Source: Nitrospinota bacterium (lineage in GTDB: Bacteria; Nitrospinota; Nitrospinia; UBA9942). From it: a DNA stretch of 18,039 nucleotides. The translations under genes and the position numbers were made by a program. The stretch covers positions 1-18,039 of the forward strand of contig JACRGN010000264.1 of the NCBI GenBank assembly GCA_016234205.1, read 5' to 3'. A model generated the notes under the pieces. It made no database searches, was not told where the DNA came from, and saw only the letters and a list, made by a program, of their open reading frames with translations. Positions 7,375-13,878 of the stretch are shown piece by piece (the first letter of the stretch is position 1; the number at the start of each line of letters is the position of its first letter).

Positions 7375-7447
7375 GACATTAGACTTTAGACTATAGACTT
7401 AAGACTAATTAAAAAAATCTGATGTCTAATGTCTAAAGTCTAATGTC
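7375..7447. repeat. Two-armed heptamer inverted repeat upstream of the TonB receptor
   Basis: GACATTAGACTTTAGAC at 7375-7391 is the exact reverse complement of GTCTAAAGTCTAATGTC at 7431-7447, giving 17-bp arms. Each arm is itself a degenerate array with a 7-bp period (TTAGACT-like on the left, TAATGTC-like on the right). The element fills most of the gap between the nucleotidyltransferase stop and the receptor's ribosome-binding site. In the transcript it would form a strong hairpin just ahead of the receptor start, so an effect on readthrough or translation is possible but untested. Confidence 0.88.
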
Positions 7448-7465
7448 TAATCTGTAATTTCAACC

Positions 7466-8008
7466 CTATTTTGCAATAGCCTTTAGAAATAAGCCCAGTC
7501 TATCGGCATCAAAGAATTTATTAATCAACTGTTTTATCCTTTCAATGTCTATATCATTTACCGGAAATAAAACTAAATTCCTTATATCTATCAAATCTAT
7601 CTCCGATGAGGAATATAATTTTGTAAGTATTAAATGCTCCGGGTCGGAGACCTTCATATCAAAATCCTCAAGAGGCACTGCATTATCCAACAGGGACAAC
7701 TCCCACGGCTTATCTGCAATCAATATGTCCACAGGCGGCATGGTATTTGAGTTGAGATGCAAAATTACAGGCACAGGGTCTTCCTTTCTGCCGAATTTCA
7801 GGTGTGCCGTAAATCCAGCCTCTCTAAATGCCTTTGCGATTTTCACAAAGTCGTCTTCCCCTGCCTCTACCATAAAATCCAGGTCTTGTGTGGCTCTTAT
7901 CTTAGATTCATCTACCCACAGATTCATGGCATTAGCCCCGATTAATGCAAATCTATAATCTTTAAGTATATCCTTAACTATTTTTAAGACATTTTCCTCT
8001 TGAGCCAT
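7466..8008 (-). CDS. DUF6036-like nucleotidyltransferase
   Basis: A 180-residue protein with a nucleotidyltransferase fold. RFALIGANAMNLW (about residues 19-31) supplies the glycine-rich loop, RATQDLDFMV gives D42 and D44, and MPPVDILI gives the third acid, D94. The C-terminal half, with VSDPEHLILTKLYSSSEIDLIDI, resembles DUF6036/AbiEii-like proteins, several of which serve in toxin-antitoxin or abortive-infection modules. No obvious partner is known here except a 58-codon frame that overlaps its 5' end. It lies between the kinase and the receptor but there is no evidence that it belongs to their function. Confidence 0.72.
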   Translation of the reverse strand: MAQEENVLKIVKDILKDYRFALIGANAMNLWVDESKIRATQDLDFMVEAGEDDFVKIAKAFREAGFTAHLKFGRKEDPVPVILHLNSNTMPPVDILIADKPWELSLLDNAVPLEDFDMKVSDPEHLILTKLYSSSEIDLIDIRNLVLFPVNDIDIERIKQLINKFFDADRLGLFLKAIAK

Positions 8009-8150
8009 AAAAAGATTTTCTCATATTATACATTAAACTATAAGCATTCAGCGCCTTAACTATTCGTATTAAAACATACTCTTTGGTCATCCTTATTTTT
8101 TTACTTCTTTTTGCATCTTTTTTAACCCATCTCATGCTGAATTTGTTCAT
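7974..8150 (-). CDS. Possible small basic protein overlapping the DUF6036-like gene
   Basis: A 58-codon frame beginning MNKFSMRWVKKDAKRSKKIR, then MTKEYVLIRIVKALNAYSLM, and ending before TAA at 7974. It is lysine- and arginine-rich at the start with an amphipathic helix after it, and overlaps the nucleotidyltransferase by 35 nt, the layout of a paired antitoxin or partner. Against it, there is no Shine-Dalgarno, an in-frame TGA lies six codons upstream, and I do not recognise the family. It could be the remnant of a longer gene. Confidence 0.35.
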   Translation of the reverse strand: MNKFSMRWVKKDAKRSKKIRMTKEYVLIRIVKALNAYSLMYNMRKSFYGSRGKCLKNS

Positions 8151-8187
8151 AAGATTTGATGTTCTTCAGACATTTCTGTAGAAAATT

Positions 8188-8207
8188 AACCACAGAGCTC
8201 CGTGGTT
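8188..8207. repeat. Short palindrome at the kinase stop codon, possible weak terminator
   Basis: AACCACAGAGCTCCGTGGTT is nearly a perfect palindrome (18 of 20 positions). It begins at the last base of the kinase stop codon and, on the minus strand, is followed by TTAATTTTC. This can fold as a hairpin with a modest T-run, so it may end the kinase transcript. Its CCACAGAG core matches the ends of the element at 11274-11390. The rest of the 8009-8206 gap holds only the possible small ORF at 7974-8150. Confidence 0.6.
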
Positions 8208-10321
8208 TATTCTGCATTACCTTTTGTCTCATCTACCGCCGGTAATTTTACTGTAAATATACTCCCCCTGTCAATTTCGCTTTCCACCCCTATGGTTCCG
8301 CCATGTCTTTCCACAATCCCATGGCTTATGGAAAGCCCCAGCCCTGTCCCCTTTGCCTGGGGTTTTGTTGTAAAGAAAGGGTCAAATATCTTATGGATGA
8401 TATCTTTCGGGATGCCTCCCCCGCTGTCATGGATGCTGACATTTACCCATTCTGCCTCTTTTGATACCATAACCTTCATGCTCCCCCCTTTTGGCATTAC
8501 ATAAATGGCATTATTAAAAAGATTTAAAAAGACCTGCTTCATCTGCTGGACATCAACAGATACCAGCGGCGGATTATCAATATATTCCTCAACGATTTGG
8601 ACATTTGAAACCTTTGCCAGATGAGAGACGAGATTTAATGTATCTTTTAATACATCCACAATACATGTTTTATCCATCTTGGGCTCTCTCTGTCTTGCAA
8701 AATCTAAAAGGTTTCTCACAATGTTTTTTATGCGCATTGTCTCATTGAAAATGACATTCAATTTTTCCTTGTCAGGATTGGTATCAGGCATATCATCTCT
8801 CATAAGGGATGTATAACCCAAAATGCCTGTCAGGGGGTTATTTACCTCATGAGCCACATTTGCCGCAAGCTCTCCAAGTGATGCAAGCCTTGCAGTACGG
8901 ATAAGTTTTTCCTGCCCCCTTTCAATCTCTTCAAGCTGTCTTTTAACCTTTTCATAAAGCATGGAGTTTTCCACTGCTGTGCCTATCTCATTTCCTATGG
9001 AATAGAGAAGCTCAATCTCATCACTGGTAAATGGATGGACCGAGCGGGATGTTATGTTCATCGCACCTATAGCATCTTCTCTGGTTTTTAACGGGATGCT
9101 GGCAAATGCCCTGAAACCCTCCTCCCATACCTCCCCTCTGGATATCCTGGTGTCGCCTGTGATATCATCTGCTATGATAGGTTTACCTGAAAGGATTACC
9201 CTCCCTGCAATCCCTTCCCCTGGTTTTAAAGAATCAATACTCTGGACAAATTTATCGTCAACGCCTTCATAGGCAGTAATGTTAAACAACCCCTTATCAC
9301 CTGATGAAAGATATACCCAGCCCGCCTCCATCCCTGTTATCTTTAATACCTCCTTAATCGCACACTCAAGTATGGTCTTTAAGTCTAAGGACTGGTTTAC
9401 TGCAGAGGTAACAAGGTTTAATGCAGAGAGCTCCTTCACATGACGCATAACCTTTTCATCCCTATTTTTTATCGCATCCACCATTCTGTTAAATGACGAG
9501 GCAAGCTCCCCTATCTCATCCCTTGAGTTCAAATCAATCCTTTCATACCACCCTCCCTTTTCTATACCCTCTACGCCATTTTTAAGGAGCAAAAGGGGCT
9601 TTGCGAGCCTTTGAGACAGAACATAGGTAAGTATAAAAGCCGCGGGAAGGAAAAGAACGGTTATTGATACACTTGTCCATATGATCTCCTTTATACGGGC
9701 ATTTATCCCTTTTAAGGAGAATCCCATCTGCACCATGCCAATAGTTTTACCCCTTTTAGCTTGCTCATCGTAAGCCTGCCGAACCAAAGGTTTTTTAATG
9801 TTAGAAGTTGAATTATTTTCATCACCCTTTGTGTCTTGAAAAATCATATCCTCTTCTCTCTTGAATTCCTTTGATGCAACTACAGTCGCCCAGAAATCAT
9901 AGATGGTATCTTTATCAAAGACACTCTTTTGCCAGAACGGCCCGTTTCTTTCCCCGAGCTCTCTTTTTATGTCTTCAGAAATCCCTGCGGTCCAGCCCTT
10001 CACATCTGTATGGACAGATAGGGGTTTGCCATTAAGGTTATAGATTGCTGCATAGAGGACATTGCTTTCATATCGGACACTCTGCATTATAACAGGCTCA
10101 AGGAAGTCACGACTTTCTGTAAAGACACCAAGCTCACTGTCGTGGGCAAGATTTCTTACCACAGAGATACCCTTATTTATGAGGTCTTGCTTTAAAAGTT
10201 TTTCCTGCTGATATATAACAACCGCTGTAAAAAATACAGATATGCCTATCACAATGCTGGTTATATACCAAAATACCCTTGCCCTGAAACCGTGTCTGAA
10301 AGCATATAAAATATTTTTCAT
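8207..10321 (-). CDS. Membrane sensor histidine kinase (periplasmic domain-HAMP-GAF-HisKA-HATPase)
   Basis: A 704-residue sensor kinase. TM1 is about residues 17-38, a periplasmic sensing domain spans about 40-210, TM2 is about 213-236, HAMP about 237-290 and GAF about 300-450. The HisKA phosphoacceptor is H491 in LAANVAHEVNNPLTGILGY. The ATP-binding domain shows the N box NLFNNAIYVM (600-609), G1 DSGGGIP (632-638), F box FDPFFTTK and G2 GTGLGLS. All catalytic motifs are intact. It begins 7 nt after the PF04392-type binding protein stop, so the two are almost surely co-transcribed and may form a ligand-sensing pair, as other kinases do with periplasmic binding proteins. No receiver-domain protein is in view. 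Residues about 176-188 contain a repeat-derived insertion in the periplasmic domain. The signal sensed is unknown. Confidence 0.92.
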   Translation of the reverse strand: MKNILYAFRHGFRARVFWYITSIVIGISVFFTAVVIYQQEKLLKQDLINKGISVVRNLAHDSELGVFTESRDFLEPVIMQSVRYESNVLYAAIYNLNGKPLSVHTDVKGWTAGISEDIKRELGERNGPFWQKSVFDKDTIYDFWATVVASKEFKREEDMIFQDTKGDENNSTSNIKKPLVRQAYDEQAKRGKTIGMVQMGFSLKGINARIKEIIWTSVSITVLFLPAAFILTYVLSQRLAKPLLLLKNGVEGIEKGGWYERIDLNSRDEIGELASSFNRMVDAIKNRDEKVMRHVKELSALNLVTSAVNQSLDLKTILECAIKEVLKITGMEAGWVYLSSGDKGLFNITAYEGVDDKFVQSIDSLKPGEGIAGRVILSGKPIIADDITGDTRISRGEVWEEGFRAFASIPLKTREDAIGAMNITSRSVHPFTSDEIELLYSIGNEIGTAVENSMLYEKVKRQLEEIERGQEKLIRTARLASLGELAANVAHEVNNPLTGILGYTSLMRDDMPDTNPDKEKLNVIFNETMRIKNIVRNLLDFARQREPKMDKTCIVDVLKDTLNLVSHLAKVSNVQIVEEYIDNPPLVSVDVQQMKQVFLNLFNNAIYVMPKGGSMKVMVSKEAEWVNVSIHDSGGGIPKDIIHKIFDPFFTTKPQAKGTGLGLSISHGIVERHGGTIGVESEIDRGSIFTVKLPAVDETKGNAE
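9761..9790. repeat. In-frame REP-like repeat in the kinase gene
   Basis: The segment CTCATCGTAAGCCTGCCGAA resembles the dispersed repeat whose core is CTCATGGTGAGCCTGTCGAA, which I know from many environmental genomes; only three of the twenty bases differ. On the coding strand it reads KPLVRQAYDEQ within the periplasmic domain, in frame. The match is from memory of the repeat type, so a genome-wide search is needed for certainty. Confidence 0.5.
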
Positions 10322-10328
10322 TATATTA

Positions 10329-11234
10329 CTATCTATAAACCTTATCAGCCAGTTGAATCACCCTTTCAGAAATTTTTATCCCTATCTTTTCCGCGGTGTT
10401 TAAGTTTATAGAAAATTTCACCATTCGGGGCTTAATTATAGAAAACTCCTTTATATCCTTACCTTCAAGTATCCTATTTGCTATCTCTCCTGCCTGTCTT
10501 CCTATGTCTTCGCTGTCAAAGGAAAGGGCTAAGAGCACACCGTCCTTTACATATTTATCTGATATGCCGATGAGGGGGATTCTGTTTCTAAATGCAAATA
10601 AAAGCATATAATTTATGGACTCAGGGGTTATGGCAGTTGTATCAGGCGCCATCCAGATGGCATCTACATTACCCTCCATCCGGGAGATGGCATCTATTGC
10701 CTCTGTTTTTGAATCTATTTTTCTGGTTAATAGGCTTATTCCAAGTTTTTTTGCAGCCGCCTCTGCCTCATTAATAATGGATTGGCTTTTGGAGGGGTCA
10801 TAGATAACCCCAATTCGTTTAACCTGTGGAGCTACCTGCAAAAGGGCTTTGAATTGCTCCTCCGGCGGGATATTAATATCTATGCCTGTTATATGTGGAT
10901 ATCGGCTTTTAATATCAGCATCCGGATTGAGAACGAAGGTAAATACAATAGGCTTATCCTTTATCTCGCCTTTTACCATTGTCAGGGCATCTGTGCCGAG
11001 GGTGAATATCAAATCGGTGCCCTTAAGTCTAAGAAGGATGGAACTATTATCACCATTCTCTATGACATACTCATAGACATTTGCCTTCACAGCGGACTTA
11101 AACCCCTTTAGTGCGTCCCTGTAAGGGAGTATGTCCACACTTTTAACCGCTCCTACATCTTCGGCATGGGAATGGGGTGAACTGGATAGAGTAATGAGTA
11201 ATATAATGGAGGATATGAATATTGGGAATTTCAT
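10329..11234 (-). CDS. PF04392-type ABC substrate-binding protein
   Basis: A 301-residue periplasmic binding protein of the ABC_sub_bind (PF04392) type. A signal peptide covers residues 1-24, ending at HSHA. The family signatures are the FTLGTDAL segment, KPIVFTFVLNPD, the hinge stretch PQVKRIGVIYDPSKSQ, and the C-terminal lobe with GVLLALSFDSEDIGRQAGEI. No ABC permease or ATPase follows. Instead a histidine kinase starts 7 nt downstream, so it may deliver a ligand to the kinase's periplasmic domain rather than to a transporter. The start is supported by GGAGG about 9 nt upstream. The ligand is not known. Confidence 0.85.
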   Translation of the reverse strand: MKFPIFISSIILLITLSSSPHSHAEDVGAVKSVDILPYRDALKGFKSAVKANVYEYVIENGDNSSILLRLKGTDLIFTLGTDALTMVKGEIKDKPIVFTFVLNPDADIKSRYPHITGIDINIPPEEQFKALLQVAPQVKRIGVIYDPSKSQSIINEAEAAAKKLGISLLTRKIDSKTEAIDAISRMEGNVDAIWMAPDTTAITPESINYMLLFAFRNRIPLIGISDKYVKDGVLLALSFDSEDIGRQAGEIANRILEGKDIKEFSIIKPRMVKFSINLNTAEKIGIKISERVIQLADKVYR

Positions 11235-11272
11235 TCAGAAATACCTCCTTTGCCTTTAACAAAAACATGATT

Positions 11273-11390
11273 AGCCACAGAGAATACAGACTTAAAGAAA
11301 AGATAAGTTAGGCTGAAGGCTGAAGAAAAACAGGCTGAAGTAAACCTTAAGCCTTAAGTCTTAAGCCTTTTTCTCCGTGAACTCTGTGGC
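11273..11390. repeat. Intergenic composite repeat with CCACAGAG ends and heptamer core
   Basis: GCCACAGAG at 11274-11282 pairs with CTCTGTGGC at 11382-11390. Inside lie heptamer-like runs of AGGCTGA (about 11310-11340) and CCTTAAG (about 11345-11367). This element accounts for most of the 248-nt gap between the PF04392-type gene and the BtuF-like gene; no gene, riboswitch or clear promoter was seen in the remainder. It belongs to the same broad family as the 3430-3517 and 15404-15532 elements. Confidence 0.8.
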
Positions 11391-11482
11391 AAAATTTTTA
11401 TGATTTGAGATTAATATAGCATATCTCTTATTCTTAAGCAAATCCATAGGGACTCAATAGGGAATTAATAACCAACTTATTA

Positions 11483-12385
11483 TTACTTCTGGCTTCTGGC
11501 TTCTGACTTCTGGCTTCTATTTAAATAACCTGCCATCTCCTCAATACCTTCCACTATCCTCGGTCCCAGTCTGTAAAGGACATCACCTGTATAGTAAACC
11601 CTCCCCTTCTTTACAACTTCAAGCATATCAAGTTTTTTTAAAAGCCCCTTTGAGATTTCCTTCATATCAATACCCATACTCTTGCCAATTAAAATAACAT
11701 CAGGTGAGCGATGGATAACCTCTTCAATTGAATACTTTGGGTATTTTATCCCTGTATCAGATGCAATATTCTCCCAACCTAAGAGTTGCAAGGCATCATC
11801 AATTGCAGTGCCGGGTCCTGCGACGATGAGAGGCTCAAGCCAGACAATAAAGAGAGCCTTCCCTTTGACCTCTGGTTTCTGACTTCTAACTTCTGGCTTT
11901 TGAAGTTTGGTTTCTATCTCCTCTGCGAGTTTATATGCCTTTTCTTTTGCTCCGAGAGTTATACCAATCTCTCTGATTCCCTGTGGCAGTTCAGCAAACT
12001 GTCTTGCCTTGAACACATATGTCCTTATGCCAAGCTGCTTCAGCCTCTCCTCAAACTCCTTTGGGTTTCCATCTGTAGTCATTACAACAATATCAGGCTT
12101 AGCTGAGACAACAGCCTCAAGGGATGGGTTTGACATGCCTCCAATCTTCGGCTTTTTCTTTGCCTGAGGCGGATAATCACAGAAATTGGTTACCGCTACA
12201 ATTTTGTCTTCAAGACCAATTGCATATAGAATCTCAGTAACACTCGGTGCAAGTGATATAATTCTCTCAGGAGGAGCGGAAAAGGCTGTGCCTGAAAGAA
12301 GGAAAAGAAAAAGAATAAGGAGAAAGAGGGAAAGGGGGAAATAGGGGAGAATAAAATAAATAAAAAAATTGTTTTTTTTCTCCAT
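11483..12385 (-). CDS. btuF: BtuF-like corrinoid-binding periplasmic protein
   Basis: A 300-residue periplasmic protein of the cobalamin-binding BtuF type that would deliver corrinoid to an ABC importer. The hallmark N-terminal sequence RIISLAPSVTEILYAIGLED is followed by VTNFCDYPPQAKKKPKIGG and by SLEAVVSAKPDIVV. A very hydrophobic leader (residues 10-31) ends at a likely cleavage site after FSA (residue 37). It follows cbiA by 38 nt in the same operon, which supports salvage. No btuC or btuD is visible. Residues about 162-171 (QKPEVRSQKPE) and the last dozen residues (NRSQKSEARSQK) come from heptamer repeats; the true ancestral end was probably just before the latter. The start, ribosome-binding site and leader all lie in repeat DNA; the only reasonable start is the ATG at 12385. 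Confidence 0.85.
   Translation of the reverse strand: MEKKNNFFIYFILPYFPLSLFLLILFLFLLSGTAFSAPPERIISLAPSVTEILYAIGLEDKIVAVTNFCDYPPQAKKKPKIGGMSNPSLEAVVSAKPDIVVMTTDGNPKEFEERLKQLGIRTYVFKARQFAELPQGIREIGITLGAKEKAYKLAEEIETKLQKPEVRSQKPEVKGKALFIVWLEPLIVAGPGTAIDDALQLLGWENIASDTGIKYPKYSIEEVIHRSPDVILIGKSMGIDMKEISKGLLKKLDMLEVVKKGRVYYTGDVLYRLGPRIVEGIEEMAGYLNRSQKSEARSQK
11486..11519. repeat. Heptamer array forming the C-terminus of the BtuF-like gene
   Basis: Tandem TTCTGGC/TTCTGAC units immediately precede the stop codon at 11483-11485. On the coding strand they encode NRSQKSEARSQK, a seven-residue period peptide unrelated to the family. The array probably moved the stop codon downstream. Confidence 0.85.
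11871..11901. repeat. In-frame heptamer array inside the BtuF-like gene
   Basis: TCTGGTTTCTGACTTCTAAC continues into TTCTGGCTTTT, four degenerate 7-bp units of the same kind found at the gene's end. It encodes QKPEVRSQKPEV between the helix ending IETKL and the strand KALFIVWLEP, so it is a surface-loop insertion. Confidence 0.85.
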
Positions 12386-12412
12386 TTCTCCTTATTCTCC
12401 TTTTCTCCTTTA
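12317..12412. repeat. Inverted GGAGA/TCTCC repeat spanning the start of the BtuF-like gene
   Basis: AAGGAGAAAGAGGG and following purine-rich sequence from 12317 faces TTCTCC-rich heptamer-like units at about 12380-12412. The left arm lies in the signal-peptide codons of the BtuF-like gene, where its complement reads as Leu, Phe, Ser and Pro. The right arm carries the start codon and AAGGAG, the only visible ribosome-binding sequence. It resembles the arms at 15446-15532. Confidence 0.8.
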
Positions 12413-12423
12413 AATAGTTTTTA

Positions 12424-13878
12424 TTAGTAACCCCTACATTTTTCTACAAATCCCTCTGCAAATCCGGGATTGCTTACAAAATGCAGATGGATATAGCTAA
12501 CGAGGGTATTTTTATAGAGATAACCCTCCCCCCGATAGAAGCATTCGAGGGCAGGTTTGTTCCTAAAGCTATCCTCCCCAAGCCCCTGAATGATTCTATC
12601 AGGGGCAAGTTGATAAACTCTTTTTATTCTGTGTGGAGGTTCATCTATATTTGAATAGTGAAACTCATGACCCCTTATCTTCTCCCCTTTACTTAAAAAT
12701 GGACAACCATCTGCAGCAATTACCTCTCTATATCCAAGAACCATTCTCTTTTCAAACATTTTAGATACATAAGGAAATAAACCGGTCATATCATATTCTT
12801 TACCCTTTAAATCTTTCAACCCTCTTCCAAGATACATCAATCCTCCGCATTCAGCATATATTGGGATATTTCTTTCTGCAAGGTCTTTAATCTGCATCTT
12901 AAGGGATTTATTTGCAGAGAGCCTCTTTGCATAAAGCTCAGGATACCCGCCGCCGAAATAGATACCGTTTATATCATCAGGCAGTCTCTTATCCTTTAAC
13001 GGACTAAAGAATACAATCTCAGCACCGAATTTTTTCAGCATATCCAGATTTTCCTGATAGTAGAAGCAAAAGGCATTGTCATAGGCAATAGCAATACGAG
13101 TGACAAGTGGTGAGTGGTGAGTGGCGAGTGTTAAAGATTTAGGATTTTGAGCTGTTTTTCTGACCACTGACCACTGACCACTATCAACTATCTTTAATAT
13201 CCCATCAACATCCACAAACCTCTCTATCAATTCTCCAAGTTTTTTAAATCTTGTATCTTGCATCTTGCATCTTGTATCTTGCAGCATCACAAGCCCCAGA
13301 TGTCTTTCAGGCAGACTTATTTCTTCATCTCGCGGGATATAGCCCAATACCTTTGCATTGCATCTGTCTTCTACCGCTTGCTTAAGCATGTAAAAATGCC
13401 TGTCGCTTCCAACCCTGTTGAATATAACACCTTTGAGCTTTACCTTTGGGTCAAACTTCTCATATCCGTAAACCAATGCCCCTGCACTTCGCGACATGGC
13501 ACCGGCATCAACAATCAGTATAACCGGAAGATTTAAGACTTTTGCAATATGGGCTGTGCTTCCCTCTTCATCTCTGCCATCCTTCCCGTCAAAAAGCCCC
13601 ATCACACCTTCAATAATCCCGACATCGGCATCATGCATTGCCTTTGCAAATGTCCTTTTCACTCCATCAACACCCATCATCCATGTATCAAGATTATAGG
13701 AAGGTCTGTTGCATACCATCCTGTGAAAGGATGGGTCAATATAATCAGGGCCAGCTTTGAAGGGCTGGACAGTAAAATCCCTTTTTCTTAATGCTGCCAT
13801 CAGACCAAGGGCTATGGTAGTCTTACCAACACTGCTATGAGTTCCCGCAATTATGAATGATTTAGAAGGAATCGCCAT
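12424..13878 (-). CDS. cbiA: Cobyrinate a,c-diamide synthase
   Basis: An amidotransferase that uses ATP and glutamine to amidate the a and c carboxylates of cobyrinate. The N-terminal P-loop is FIIAGTHSSVGKTTIALGL, followed by PFKAGPDYIDPSFH. The C-terminal class I glutaminase has FGGGYPELY, the nucleophile Cys in IYAECGGLMYLG and the His of GHEFHYS. I chose the ATG at 13878: GAGG lies 6 nt upstream, whereas the in-frame ATG at 13890 has its purine-rich stretch only 2 nt away; counting from 13878 gives 484 residues. It overlaps cbiH by 17 nt. Two heptamer-repeat insertions (about 13100-13185 and 13251-13284) fall in the linker between the two domains, where extra length is tolerable. Confidence 0.93.
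   Translation of the reverse strand: MAIPSKSFIIAGTHSSVGKTTIALGLMAALRKRDFTVQPFKAGPDYIDPSFHRMVCNRPSYNLDTWMMGVDGVKRTFAKAMHDADVGIIEGVMGLFDGKDGRDEEGSTAHIAKVLNLPVILIVDAGAMSRSAGALVYGYEKFDPKVKLKGVIFNRVGSDRHFYMLKQAVEDRCNAKVLGYIPRDEEISLPERHLGLVMLQDTRCKMQDTRFKKLGELIERFVDVDGILKIVDSGQWSVVRKTAQNPKSLTLATHHSPLVTRIAIAYDNAFCFYYQENLDMLKKFGAEIVFFSPLKDKRLPDDINGIYFGGGYPELYAKRLSANKSLKMQIKDLAERNIPIYAECGGLMYLGRGLKDLKGKEYDMTGLFPYVSKMFEKRMVLGYREVIAADGCPFLSKGEKIRGHEFHYSNIDEPPHRIKRVYQLAPDRIIQGLGEDSFRNKPALECFYRGEGYLYKNTLVSYIHLHFVSNPGFAEGFVEKCRGY
13100..13185. repeat. In-frame inverted heptamer arrays in the cbiA linker
   Basis: GTGACAAGTGGTGAGTGGTG and following units at 13100-13130 face TGACCACTGACCACTGACCA at 13161-13185; the arms are imperfect reverse complements, each with a 7-bp period. 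The encoded stretch, roughly VDSGQWSVVRKTAQ up to THHSPLVTR, matches nothing in the CbiA family and sits between the ATPase and glutaminase domains. Confidence 0.85.
13251..13284. repeat. In-frame heptamer array in cbiA
   Basis: Four tandem units TTGTATC, TTGCATC, TTGCATC, TTGTATC (13251-13278) followed by a partial unit. They encode LQDTRCKMQDTRFK, a seven-residue repeat, just upstream of the glutaminase linker. Confidence 0.88.

Noticed and set aside
12386..12423. Cobalamin riboswitch upstream of the BtuF-like gene or the TonB receptor
   Set aside because: The 38-nt and 111-nt leaders are too short or filled by repeats, and no B12-box-like conserved element was recognised by eye.
13100..13284. 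CRISPR-like array in cbiA
   Set aside because: Units are 7 bp, directly adjacent without spacers, and lie within a translated linker; no cas genes are present.
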